64,000 nt of DNA from positions 30,327 through 94,326 of the forward strand of contig JAFZKQ010000067.1 in NCBI GenBank assembly GCA_017553575.1. Reading direction: 5' to 3'. Origin of the DNA: Paludibacteraceae bacterium (GTDB taxonomy: Bacteria; Bacteroidota; Bacteroidia; Bacteroidales; Paludibacteraceae). The translations under genes were made by a program, and so were the position numbers. Positions 45,258-53,963 of the stretch are shown here, piece by piece (position 1 is the stretch's first letter; each line of letters opens with the position of its first letter). The notes under the pieces were generated by a model. That model searched no databases, was not told the DNA's origin, and worked only from the letters and a program-made list of their open reading frames with translations.

Positions 45258-46751
45258 TTAATGCTTGTGGTAACTGCGGTCCATCTCATACTTAGGATCG
45301 CAAGTCAAGGCGATGCCCAACTTCTTCAACGTCTGCTCGTCAACCGAAGAGACTAAGACCGTCGCATGGGCTGTCGCTCCCTTCAACTTAGGCAACTGAC
45401 GCATCGCACGCTCTGCCAACTCATTGTGGGCGGCCGAAGATGAGAGGGCAATCAAAATCTCGTCCGTATGGAGCCGAGGGTTGGTGCTACCCAAATATTC
45501 CGTCTTCAGCGTCTGAATCGGTTCGATAGCGAGACGGGAAACCAAATTGAACGACTGGTCGATGTTGCCCAACGCCTTCAGCGCATTCAAAAGAGCTGCG
45601 GCCAAAGGGCCCAATTTACTGCTGGTCTTACCTGTGACAATCGTTCCGTCTGGAAGTTCGATAGCGGCTGCCGGTCTTCCTTCTGTCATCTCCGACTTCG
45701 CACGAGCCGCCTCAACCACCTTATAGTCGGTAGGCTTCACATGAGCCTGATGCATCAGCGACTCCAATTTCTCTATATTGTCGGAGCTGTCTCCGTAACG
45801 TTTCTTGTCACACAAGCACTTGAAATAACGACGGATGATCTCCTGCTTGGAAGCCTCCTTGCAGACCTCGTCGTCGATGATGCAGTTGCCCGCCATATTG
45901 ACGCCCATATCGGTCGGACTCTTATACGGACTCTCCCCGTAAATCATTTCAAAAGTCGCACTCAACACGGAGAAGGCCTCCACGTCACGGTTATAGTTGA
46001 CCGTCGTCTCACCGTAAGCCTCCAAATGGAAAGAGTCAATGATGTTCACATCGTTCAAGTCGGCCGTAGCCGCTTCGTAGGCAAGGTTCACTGGGTGCTT
46101 CAATGGAATGTTCCAAATAGGGAAAGTCTCAAATTTGGCATAGCCCGCATCGATTCCCCTCTTATGCTCGTGATAGAGTTGAGAGAGGCAGACAGCCAAC
46201 TTACCGCTTCCTGGGCCAGGAGCCGTCACCACCACCAACGGACGCTCCGTTTGGATGTACTCGTTCTTTCCGTAGCCGTTGTCAGAGACAATCAGCTCCA
46301 CATTGTTCGGATACCCCTCGATACGATAATGATGGAAGACTTTCACGCCCAATTCCTTCAAACGTTTCTCGAACAAGATAGCCGAAGGCTGCTTGCTGAA
46401 CATGGTCAGGCAGACACTGCCCACCATCAAACCGACGCTACTGAAGGCATCAATCAGGCGAAGCACATCTTCGTCGTATGAAATGCCATAATCCGCACGG
46501 ATCTTATTCGATTCGATATCCTCAGCATTGATGGCGATGACAATCTCTATCTTATCCTTCAACTTCAACAACATCTGAAGTTTCGAGTCAGGCTGAAAGC
46601 CCGGCAAGACACGAGAAGCATGATAATCATCGAACAACTTGCCACCAATTTCGAGATAAAGCTTATTGCCAAACTTCTCAATCCGCTCAGCAATATGCGA
46701 CGACTGCATACTTATATACTTGTCGTTATCAAATCCAATTTTAGCACTCAT
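45258..46751 (-). CDS. DUF1846-family protein
   Basis: ATG 46751 (MSAKIGFDNDKYISMQSSHI) gives 497 residues and puts the start just after a -7 box. The motifs GGKLFDDYHASRVLPGFQPD, RPLVVVTAPGPGSGKLAVCLSQLYHE (P-loop-like) and KRYGDS fit DUF1846, an ATP-binding-like family of unknown role. The length is normal for the family. The small membrane gene (44808-45227) follows. Confidence 0.9.
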   Translation of the reverse strand: MSAKIGFDNDKYISMQSSHIAERIEKFGNKLYLEIGGKLFDDYHASRVLPGFQPDSKLQMLLKLKDKIEIVIAINAEDIESNKIRADYGISYDEDVLRLIDAFSSVGLMVGSVCLTMFSKQPSAILFEKRLKELGVKVFHHYRIEGYPNNVELIVSDNGYGKNEYIQTERPLVVVTAPGPGSGKLAVCLSQLYHEHKRGIDAGYAKFETFPIWNIPLKHPVNLAYEAATADLNDVNIIDSFHLEAYGETTVNYNRDVEAFSVLSATFEMIYGESPYKSPTDMGVNMAGNCIIDDEVCKEASKQEIIRRYFKCLCDKKRYGDSSDNIEKLESLMHQAHVKPTDYKVVEAARAKSEMTEGRPAAAIELPDGTIVTGKTSSKLGPLAAALLNALKALGNIDQSFNLVSRLAIEPIQTLKTEYLGSTNPRLHTDEILIALSSSAAHNELAERAMRQLPKLKGATAHATVLVSSVDEQTLKKLGIALTCDPKYEMDRSYHKH

Positions 46752-46771
46752 ACCATTTCTATTTAATCGTG

Positions 46772-46779
46772 CAAAGATA
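46772..46779 (-). promoter_or_regulatory. -7 box of the DUF1846 gene
   Basis: The minus strand reads TATCTTTG, a perfect TAnnTTTG, 21 bp before ATG 46751. Confidence 0.7.
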
Positions 46780-46920
46780 CAAAACAATCCGGAAGGGATA
46801 GCAAAACAAGCAAGGAATAAAACCAAGAAGGAGTATTGGAACGAGATAAATTGCGCTCCATCAAGGCATAAAGCACTAATTATCAACTTAACACCTATTT
46901 TCCATAGGCACAAACCAAGG

Positions 46921-47703
46921 TCACTCCTTAAAATTAATCGGCAATGTAAAACGACTCCGAACCGCCATCTCTCCCTCCTTGGCAGGAATCCATTTAGGCA
47001 TCAACGTAACCACCCGGACGGCCTCCCTATCCAAGTATGGGTGAACAGATCGTTCGACTTTCACATCTGAAATCGAGCCATCCGTAGCGACAGCAAACGA
47101 GACGACCACCCTGCCAAATATTTTCTCGTTCCGAGCATGCGCTGGATATTGTAGATGTTCTTTCAAGAAGGAAAACAAAGAATCATTTCCTCCAGGAAAC
47201 TCGGCACGAGTTGTAGGAAGAGCGACCGTAATATCACCTTCCACATCGTCAAAATCCTCTGTGGGAGGAACGATCTCCCCAAGATCTATTTTCTCTATAG
47301 ACTCTCCATACTCTACTATTTCCATAGGCCTCCTTCCCGAATCTTTGGCCACTTCCTCGACCTGAACTTTTCCTACCGTAGGGCAAGACTCCAACTTGTT
47401 TTCATATTCCATCTCTAAAGGACTACTTTCTGAGGAATTTTGAGGTCGATTTGTCTCTGAAGAACAAGCCGCACCCGACAACAAGGCCATAGAGAGTCCT
47501 ACAATCTTTATGGATTCGCCCATTTTAACTCTTTTATTCAACTGACTTTCAAGATAGCCACGCTCCGCCTCACACGCCGGACACGTCCCGGCACAGTCGC
47601 CCTTATGCGTACACTCCCTAGGTGCGTAGGCTATGCCGTTGGCCTCCGCTATCTGCTGACGAACTTTCTTAAGCAGTTCACATATTCTTTTCCCTCTTGT
47701 CAT
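46921..47703 (-). CDS. TonB-domain array member 12 (last)
   Basis: The 260-residue protein has cysteines 31, 37, 41 and 44 in the head and a hydrophobic segment ending SGAAC (C80). A long acidic linker (about 81-160) leads to a TonB C-terminal domain (about 165-260: FPGGNDSLFSFLKEHLQYP, SVHPYLDREAVRV). TonB domains pass energy to outer-membrane receptors, or serve as contacts in other systems. It is the array's last gene and the most diverged. It lies 38 bp after the 47742 gene. Confidence 0.85.
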   Translation of the reverse strand: MTRGKRICELLKKVRQQIAEANGIAYAPRECTHKGDCAGTCPACEAERGYLESQLNKRVKMGESIKIVGLSMALLSGAACSSETNRPQNSSESSPLEMEYENKLESCPTVGKVQVEEVAKDSGRRPMEIVEYGESIEKIDLGEIVPPTEDFDDVEGDITVALPTTRAEFPGGNDSLFSFLKEHLQYPAHARNEKIFGRVVVSFAVATDGSISDVKVERSVHPYLDREAVRVVTLMPKWIPAKEGEMAVRSRFTLPINFKE

Positions 47704-47741
47704 AAGCTATTAATCTTTATTGAAAGGAAACAAGGCACACC

Positions 47742-48488
47742 CTACTTTTTAAGTGGAGCATCATCCCGTCCATCTTTTGGTTGCGATATAGACACAGTTC
47801 CATCCATCTTTGTCATGCGATATTGATATAGTTCCGGTGTCAATTCAAACTGGACAGAGAGGCTAAACTTCTCCCTAATATTTAAATTCCCCTGCTTGGC
47901 TGGAGTCCACTTCGGCATCATCCGAAGCACACGAAGGATTTCTTGATCCAACGAAGGATCGACTCCCCTTTCCACTTTTTCGTAAACAACAGAGCCTGAT
48001 TCATTTATCACGAACGAGACAACCACCTTCCCTCTAATTCCAGCTTCTACGGCAATCACAGGATAGCGCAAATGTTGTTTCATGAAATCGTGCAAGGCTG
48101 TTTCTCCACCGGGGAACTGCGCGTGTTGCCCCACTAAGACAAAATCCTTGAGAGGTTTTCCGCCATTCGGTTCTCGATCATCCATCACCTCTACAAAGGT
48201 GAGGGGGCTTATACTTATCGTATCTTTTGTCAACTCCTGTTCCGCCGCAAATAGAGTGTTCGAAAACAAAGCCATGGAGAGCCCTATGATTTTTATGGGG
48301 CTTCCCGACTCCTGCCTACGCCTCAACTGCGACTCAATATAGCCACGCTCCGCCTCGCACGCCGGACACGTCCCTGCACAGTCGCCCTTGTGCGTACACT
48401 CCACAGGCGAATAGTCGATGTCATTCGCTTCGGCCACCTGCCTGCGGACCTTCTTAAGCAGTTCACATATTGTTTTTCCTTTGACCAT
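47742..48488 (-). CDS. TonB-domain array member 11
   Basis: The 248-residue protein has the same cysteine head, nearly identical to that of the 48501 gene for its first 70 or so residues. The hydrophobic segment ends SNTLFAAEQE with no cysteine, which looks like a signal peptidase I site rather than a lipobox. The TonB domain (about 130-230) has PGGETALHDFMKQHLRYP and a WTPAKQGNLN segment. A 20-residue tail follows. It lacks the Cys80 seen in most members. Confidence 0.85.
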   Translation of the reverse strand: MVKGKTICELLKKVRRQVAEANDIDYSPVECTHKGDCAGTCPACEAERGYIESQLRRRQESGSPIKIIGLSMALFSNTLFAAEQELTKDTISISPLTFVEVMDDREPNGGKPLKDFVLVGQHAQFPGGETALHDFMKQHLRYPVIAVEAGIRGKVVVSFVINESGSVVYEKVERGVDPSLDQEILRVLRMMPKWTPAKQGNLNIREKFSLSVQFELTPELYQYRMTKMDGTVSISQPKDGRDDAPLKK

Positions 48489-48500
48489 AAACCTCTATTT

Positions 48501-49172
48501 TTATTCTTCCGTAGGCTTAAAAAAGACAGGCAAGGTATAGCGAGCCCTGAGCACCCTGCCCATTCGTTTGCCTGGGATCCACTTCGGCATCGATTCCACC
48601 AGACGAACAGCTTCCGCATCCAACAAGGGGTGAACACTTCGACTAACTTTCACCTCAGAGATAGACCCATCACTTCCTATCACAAAAGTAACTAGGACCC
48701 GTCCCTTTATACCCTTCTGTTTAGCCTCCTCCGGATAACACAAATTTTCCTTTACAAAAGTCAGCAAAGCAGCCTGCCCGCCTGGAAATTCGGGTTTTTG
48801 TTCAATAACACCCATCAACTCCTCTTCCTCCTCTTCAGGCTGAGTCGAAGCGGAACACGACGTTGCTCCTTTCGAAGAATCCACACGTTCCTCCTGTAGT
48901 TCAGAAGTCACAGGCACCGAGGAGCTCGACGCACAAGCCGCTCCCGAAGCCAACGCTACGGAGAGCCCAATGATTTTTATGGGACGACCCAATTCCTGCC
49001 TACGCCTCAACTGCGACTCGATATAGCCACGCTCCGACTCGCACGCCGGACACGTCCCTGCACAGTCGCCCTTGTGCGTACACTCCACAGGCGAATAGTC
49101 GATGTCATTCGCTTCGGCCACCTGCCTGCGGACCTTCTTGAGCAGTTCACATATTGTTTTTCCTTTGACCAT
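48501..49172 (-). CDS. TonB-domain array member 10 (mosaic)
   Basis: The 223-residue protein has a head almost identical to member 11 (47742), but its TonB domain is nearly identical to that of the 49185 gene (GIKGRVLVTFVIGSDGSIS, SMPKWIPGK, LPVFFKPTEE). A Ser/Glu-rich linker (about 80-125) joins them. C31, 37, 41, 44 and a later Cys are present. This is a clear mosaic. The gene is 12 bp from each neighbour. Confidence 0.87.
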   Translation of the reverse strand: MVKGKTICELLKKVRRQVAEANDIDYSPVECTHKGDCAGTCPACESERGYIESQLRRRQELGRPIKIIGLSVALASGAACASSSSVPVTSELQEERVDSSKGATSCSASTQPEEEEEELMGVIEQKPEFPGGQAALLTFVKENLCYPEEAKQKGIKGRVLVTFVIGSDGSISEVKVSRSVHPLLDAEAVRLVESMPKWIPGKRMGRVLRARYTLPVFFKPTEE

Positions 49173-49184
49173 AAACCTCTATTT

Positions 49185-49853
49185 TTATTCTTCCGTAGGC
49201 TTAAAAAAGACAGGCAAGGTATAGCGAGACCTGACCACCCTGTCCATTTGTTTGCCTGGAATCCACTTCGGCATCGATTCCACCAGACGCACAGCTTCCG
49301 CATCCAATAAAGGATGGACACTTCGCATAACTTTCACGTCGGAGATGGAACCATCACTTCCTATCACAAAAGTAACTAGGACCCGTCCCTTTATACCCTT
49401 CCGCTTAGCCTCCTCTGGATAACGCAAATTCTCCTTCACAAAAGCCATCAAAGCAGTGTCTCCGCCCGGAAATACTGGCTTGTGCTCCACAATAACACCC
49501 ATCCACTCCTCTTCCTCGTTTTCAAGTTGGGTCGAAGCGGAACACGACGTTCCTCCTTTCGAAGAATCCACATAGGCCTCCTGTAGTCCAGAAGTCACCG
49601 AAGAGTTCGACGCACAAGCCGCTCCCGAAGCCAACGCCACGGAGAGCCCCACGATTTTCAGGGGTGCGCCCCACTTCTGCCGAAGGCTCAATTGCGACTC
49701 GATATATTCACGTTCCCGCTCACACGCCGGACACGTTCCCGAGCAATCGCCCTCGTAGGCACACTGCCTTGGCGTATAGTCGATGCCGTTCGCCTCCGCT
49801 ATCTGTTTGCGTAGGTTCTTCAGATACTCACATATTGATTTACCTTTTGCCAT
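49185..49853 (-). CDS. TonB-domain array member 9
   Basis: ATG 49853 (MAKGKSICEYL) matches the start of its paralogues; the frame opens 18 codons earlier but without similarity. The product of 222 residues has the cysteine head (close to the 50513 gene), a hydrophobic segment ending SGAAC and a TonB domain close to the 48501 gene. It starts 2 bp after the stop of the 49856 gene. Confidence 0.86.
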   Translation of the reverse strand: MAKGKSICEYLKNLRKQIAEANGIDYTPRQCAYEGDCSGTCPACEREREYIESQLSLRQKWGAPLKIVGLSVALASGAACASNSSVTSGLQEAYVDSSKGGTSCSASTQLENEEEEWMGVIVEHKPVFPGGDTALMAFVKENLRYPEEAKRKGIKGRVLVTFVIGSDGSISDVKVMRSVHPLLDAEAVRLVESMPKWIPGKQMDRVVRSRYTLPVFFKPTEE

Positions 49854-49855
49854 TT

Positions 49856-50446
49856 TTAATCTTCCTTCATTTCTTTCACAACATCCGTCTCTGGCATAAC
49901 CGTACACTTAAATCCGAACGGCAAGGCATAACGAGAGCGAACAACCTTACCACCCCGTTCCCCAGGAATCCACTTCGGCATGGATGACACCACCCTCATC
50001 GCCTCCGCATCCAACAAGGGATGAACGCTCTTCTCTACTTTCTTCTGAGATAGAGTTCCGTCCTTCTCCACCACAAAAGAAACCACAACCTTACCTTGGA
50101 TGGATTTCTCCAGCGCCTCTTCGGGATATTTTATGTTCTTGGACAAAAAAGCCATCAAAACATTATTCCCGCCTGGAAATTCGGGTTTCTTTTCCACAAA
50201 CACATAGATTGAATCCTCCTTTTGCGTCAGCTGATTCTTTCCATGGGAGCCCGACAAAGAGACTGCCTTTGAGGCGCATGCCACCCCAAAAACCAAAACT
50301 AAGGAGATGCCCAACATTCCCAGTTTCCGTTTCAACCAATCTCCGCCGAACAGAGACTTTATGGAGACACGATCAATTCCATTCGCCTCCGCCATCTGTC
50401 TGCGCAGGCTTTTCAGACTCTCACCTATTGATTTTCCTTTTACCAT
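49856..50446 (-). CDS. TonB-domain array member 8, without the cysteine cluster
   Basis: The 196-residue protein begins MVKGKSIGESLKSLRRQMAEANGID like its paralogues, but the segment with the four cysteines is replaced by a shorter VSIKSLFGGDWLKRKLG. The hydrophobic segment LGISLVLVFGVAC keeps the final Cys. The TonB domain (about 85-180: PGGNNVLMAFLSKNIKYP, SVHPLLDAEAMRV) is intact. It is the only member without the metal-type head. A hairpin (50485-50506) lies in the 66 bp gap before it. Confidence 0.85.
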   Translation of the reverse strand: MVKGKSIGESLKSLRRQMAEANGIDRVSIKSLFGGDWLKRKLGMLGISLVLVFGVACASKAVSLSGSHGKNQLTQKEDSIYVFVEKKPEFPGGNNVLMAFLSKNIKYPEEALEKSIQGKVVVSFVVEKDGTLSQKKVEKSVHPLLDAEAMRVVSSMPKWIPGERGGKVVRSRYALPFGFKCTVMPETDVVKEMKED

Positions 50447-50484
50447 AGATTAATTTATTTTCCACTATGTTGTTTCTTATAATC

Positions 50485-50506
50485 GAGACAAGACATGCCT
50501 TGTCTC
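50485..50506. other. Hairpin in the array spacer
   Basis: GAGACAAG (50485-50492) pairs with CTTGTCTC (50499-50506) around a six-base loop. On the minus strand no T-run follows, so it is more likely a processing or stability element than a terminator. Confidence 0.5.
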
Positions 50507-50512
50507 TACTTT

Positions 50513-51196
50513 TCATTCAACTTGATTTTCCTTTTCCGAAGATACGGAATCCTTTTCTAAAGAAAAAGAGATAGGCAGATCAAAGCGTTCTCTCGTCTTT
50601 CCTTGATACTCCCATTTAGGCATCAAATTGACCACACGCACGGCTTCCGCATCCAACAGTGGATGGACTTGCTGTTGGATTTTCACATCCGCAATAGAGC
50701 CATCTCTACACACAAGAAAAGTGACTCTGACCCTACCTTGGATTCCCTTTTCCCTTGCCTCTTCGGGATAACGAATGTTTTCTTTTAAGAAAGACATCAA
50801 AGCAGCGTCGCCGCCTGGAAATGTGGGACGATGTAACACTAAGGCTCCCGTGAAAACAACATCCTCCAAATCTTCATGATCTTCAAGTTGGGCAGATTCG
50901 GGACACGACCGTGATTCCTTCGAAGAATCCACACGTTCCTCCTGTAGATCAGAAGCAGAAGCCGACCCCGAAGCCAACGCCACGGAGAGTCCCACGATTT
51001 TCAGGGGCGCGCCCCACTTCTGCCGCAGGCTCAGTTGCGCCTCGATATACTCACGTTCGCGCTCGCACGCCGGACACGTTCCCGAACAATCGCCCTTGTA
51101 GGTACACGGCCTCGGCGAATAGTCGATACCGTTCGCCTCCGCTATCTGTCTGCGTAGGTTCTTCAGATACGCACATATTGATTTACCTTTTGCCAT
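50513..51196 (-). CDS. TonB-domain array member 7
   Basis: ATG 51196 (MAKGKSICAYLKN) matches the paralogues; a start 9 codons earlier exists in frame. The 227-residue product has the four-cysteine head. Its hydrophobic segment ends ASGSASASD, with no cysteine, like a signal peptidase I site. The linker shares ERVDSSKES with the 48501 gene. The TonB domain has PGGDAALMSFLKENIRYPEEA, and MPKW is followed by EYQGKTRERF. Confidence 0.86.
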   Translation of the reverse strand: MAKGKSICAYLKNLRRQIAEANGIDYSPRPCTYKGDCSGTCPACEREREYIEAQLSLRQKWGAPLKIVGLSVALASGSASASDLQEERVDSSKESRSCPESAQLEDHEDLEDVVFTGALVLHRPTFPGGDAALMSFLKENIRYPEEAREKGIQGRVRVTFLVCRDGSIADVKIQQQVHPLLDAEAVRVVNLMPKWEYQGKTRERFDLPISFSLEKDSVSSEKENQVE

Positions 51197-51219
51197 AGCC
51201 TTTACATTTGTTTTCTTGT

Positions 51220-52266
51220 TCAATTATCGTTATTAAAGATAACAGGAACCACATAACGACACCTGACGACCCGCCCCTTGTGTTTCGCAGGGATCCATTT
51301 AGGTATTGCCTTAACCACACGCACCGCCTCTGCATCCACCAAAGGATGAACAGCACCTTTCGAAATTTCCACATTCGTAACAGAACCATCCTTCTCCACC
51401 ACAAAAGAGACAAATATCCTCGTCTTGGAGCTAACATCGGTAAAGGAAGCAGGGAAACGCACATTATTTCTTAAGTATAATCCCAAGGCCTCAACACCGC
51501 CAGGGAATTGGGGACGTTCATCCACCACCCCATAGGCATAAATGGAATCCTCCTCAAGCACTTGCGAGAAGGAGTCTTTGCTTAACAGCTCCGACGGCTC
51601 GGAACAAATTTTATTCTCAAGTTCCTCCAACCGTTCGGGCGAATAGAACTCCAAGGTGTAATGCCGATTCTGTTCGTGTTCCACCTCGTTTTGGGCATTG
51701 GGCACCACAGGATCTTTCGAGCCACAAGCGACAGCGATGATTCGGTCGGGGTCAACACCCCTATCTATCAAAAACTTACGAAGATAGTTCACCTGCATCT
51801 CAGAGATTTTCATTCTATAGTTCTCACTTCCCCGTTCATCCGTATGGCTTTCTATCAAGAAGGTGTCGGTAGGGAATTCCAAAGCGAACTCCGCCATCTC
51901 TTGCCATTGCTCCACCTCTGGATTAAACGGCATCGCTCCCGTAAACCCAAGAGGATAGATATCCCAACGAAATTCTCGATGAATAGAGGCATTTTCATCC
52001 ACCGTAGTCTGACCTTTCGCCTCTTGGCACGCCACCATGGAGGTGAGTCCCGCCGCCACGCCGATGATTTTCAGCATTTTCCCAGCCTTCGCCTTCAGGG
52101 AGAGCTGACGCTCCAGATATTGACGCTCGCGCTCGCAATTGGGGCATGTGCCCGTACACTCGCCTGAGAACGTACATTCGGAGGGCGTATAGGCGATTCC
52201 GTTCGAGTCGGCTATCTGTTTGCGGATCGACTTCAACACTTCACATGTATGCTTGCCTGCTTTCAT
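51220..52266 (-). CDS. OmpA-TonB fusion, array member 6
   Basis: The 348-residue protein has the four-cysteine head and a hydrophobic segment ending SMVAC (C80). An OmpA-like domain follows (about 125-225: ESHTDERGSENY, GVDPDRIIAVACGSKDPV, NRHYTLEF). After a linker of about 40 residues comes a TonB domain (about 260-345: PGGVEALGLYLRNNVRFP). OmpA domains bind peptidoglycan and TonB domains contact outer-membrane partners, so the two could bridge both. It overlaps the upstream gene's stop by 4 bp. Confidence 0.87.
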   Translation of the reverse strand: MKAGKHTCEVLKSIRKQIADSNGIAYTPSECTFSGECTGTCPNCERERQYLERQLSLKAKAGKMLKIIGVAAGLTSMVACQEAKGQTTVDENASIHREFRWDIYPLGFTGAMPFNPEVEQWQEMAEFALEFPTDTFLIESHTDERGSENYRMKISEMQVNYLRKFLIDRGVDPDRIIAVACGSKDPVVPNAQNEVEHEQNRHYTLEFYSPERLEELENKICSEPSELLSKDSFSQVLEEDSIYAYGVVDERPQFPGGVEALGLYLRNNVRFPASFTDVSSKTRIFVSFVVEKDGSVTNVEISKGAVHPLVDAEAVRVVKAIPKWIPAKHKGRVVRCRYVVPVIFNNDN

Positions 52267-52934
52267 GGTTCACTATTTTTTACCTTTTTCATGATCTCCT
52301 TGAGACGCTCAGGCGAATAGAACTCCAACGTGTAACGCCGATTCACAGCATACTCAAACTCTTCTTTGGCATCGGGCAGTACAGGATCAGACCCTCCACA
52401 ACCAACCGCTATGATTTTTGCAGGATCAACGCCCTTGGCAATCAAAGCGCTACGAAGATAGTCCGCATACTTTTGCGACACCTTCAAATTGAATTGTTCA
52501 CTGCCTCGTGGATCCGTATGCCCCAGTACCATGAAAGTATCGTTGGGAAACTCCGAAACGAACTCCGCCGCCTCTTGCATTTGAGCCTCAACAAAGTCTG
52601 GTGGACCTACCATACCCATCCAAAAACCATAGAAATCCCACTTGAAGGCTTGCGGATTTTCATTCGCCGACGAATCCTGAGCCTTGACCTCTTGGCACGC
52701 CACCATAGAGGTGAGGCCCGCTGCCACACCGATGATTTTCAGCATTTTCCCAGCCTTCGCCTTCAGGGAGAGCTGACGCTCCAAATATTGACGTTCACGC
52801 TCACAATTGGGGCATGTGCCCGTACACTCGCCTGAGAACGTACATTCGGAGGGCGTATAGGCGATTCCGTTCGAGTCGGCTATCTGTTTGCGGATCGACT
52901 TCAAAACTTCACATGTATGTTTACCAGTTTTCAT
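52263..52934 (-). CDS. OmpA-domain array member 5
   Basis: The 223-residue protein has the four-cysteine head, C80 at SMVAC, a short linker with FKWDFYGFW, and an OmpA-like domain (about 130-215: GHTDPRGSEQFN, GVDPAKIIAVGCGGSDPV, NRRYTLEF). The Asp of HTD and the Arg of NRR, which bind peptidoglycan in OmpA, are kept. The OmpA half closely matches that of the 53010 gene. No TonB domain is present. Confidence 0.86.
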   Translation of the reverse strand: MKTGKHTCEVLKSIRKQIADSNGIAYTPSECTFSGECTGTCPNCERERQYLERQLSLKAKAGKMLKIIGVAAGLTSMVACQEVKAQDSSANENPQAFKWDFYGFWMGMVGPPDFVEAQMQEAAEFVSEFPNDTFMVLGHTDPRGSEQFNLKVSQKYADYLRSALIAKGVDPAKIIAVGCGGSDPVLPDAKEEFEYAVNRRYTLEFYSPERLKEIMKKVKNSEP

Positions 52935-53009
52935 GGTTCACTATTTTTACTTTTTCTTCTTAATCTTCTTGGCGCTCGAGCGAATAGAACTTCTATTTTG
53001 TCTTCTGCT

Positions 53010-53963
53010 TCAATATAATCTAAAGAGAACAGGAACTACAGAACGACACCTGACGACCCGTCCCTTATGCTTCGCAGGAATCCATTTAGGCATTGCCTTA
53101 ATCACACGCACCGCCTCTGCATCCACCAAAGAATGAAGCCCCCTCAAAACTTCCACATTCGAAATAGAGCCATCCTTCTCTACAACAAAAGAGACATTCA
53201 CTCTCCCTTTAATGCAACCTTCAAAGTCTGCTGGATAACGCACATTATTTCTTAAGAATAATTCCAAAGCCTCAGCACCTCCAGGGAATTGGGGAGGTTC
53301 ATCCACCTGTCCATTCTCATAAATAGAATCCTCCTCAAGCACTAAGAACTCCAACGTGCAACGCCGATTCACCGCATGCTCAAACTCTTCTTTGGCATCG
53401 GGCAGTACAGGATCAGACTCTCCTTTACCAAACGCTATGATTCTTGAAGGATCAACGCCCCTGGCAATCAAAGCGCCAAGAAGATGGTCCGCAAACTTTT
53501 GCGACAACTTCAAATTGAATTGTTCACTGCCTCGTGAATCCGTATGCCCTACCACTTGGAAAATATCTTCGGGAAACTCCGAGATAAACTCCACCATCTC
53601 TCGCAATTGAGTCTCATAATAGTCTGGTGGCCCTGGCATGTGTCCCATAGACATGTCATAAAAATCCCACTTGAACGCTTGCGGATTTTCATTTGCCTGC
53701 GAATCCTGAGCCTTGACCTCTTGGCACGCCACCATGGAGGTGAGGCCTGCCGCCACACCGATGATTTTCAGCATCTTTCCTGTATTTACCTTCAGGGAGA
53801 GCTGACGCTCCAAATATTGACGCTCGCGCTCGCAATTAGGGCACGTACCCGTACACTCGCCCGAAAATGTACATTCGGAGGGCGTATAGGCGATTCCGTT
53901 CGAGTCGGCTATCTGTTTGCGGATCGACTTCAACACTTCACATGTATGTTTGCCTGCTTTCAT
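53010..53963 (-). CDS. OmpA-TonB fusion, array member 4 (short junction)
   Basis: The 317-residue protein has the four-cysteine head, C80, an OmpA half like the 52263 gene (GSEQFNLKLSQKFADHL) and a TonB half like the 51220 gene (GRVVRC, VVPVLF). The linker is shorter: CTLEF runs straight into LVLEEDSIY, where the 51220 gene has some 30 extra residues. The junction looks like a deletion or a recombination. Its 5' end overlaps the 53938 gene by 26 bp. Confidence 0.87.
   Translation of the reverse strand: MKAGKHTCEVLKSIRKQIADSNGIAYTPSECTFSGECTGTCPNCERERQYLERQLSLKVNTGKMLKIIGVAAGLTSMVACQEVKAQDSQANENPQAFKWDFYDMSMGHMPGPPDYYETQLREMVEFISEFPEDIFQVVGHTDSRGSEQFNLKLSQKFADHLLGALIARGVDPSRIIAFGKGESDPVLPDAKEEFEHAVNRRCTLEFLVLEEDSIYENGQVDEPPQFPGGAEALELFLRNNVRYPADFEGCIKGRVNVSFVVEKDGSISNVEVLRGLHSLVDAEAVRVIKAMPKWIPAKHKGRVVRCRSVVPVLFRLY

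Noticed and set aside
45468..46481. Long plus-strand open frame opposite the DUF1846 gene
   Set aside because: Its translation is rich in Arg/His/Leu with no family resemblance, and the minus-strand gene is clear. Similar shadows lie opposite the regulator (6695-7666), the esterase (14319-15161), recA (37853-38632) and hflX (39173-40048).
50485..50506. Terminator inside the tandem array
   Set aside because: On the transcribed (minus) strand no T-run follows the stem, so it was called a hairpin only.
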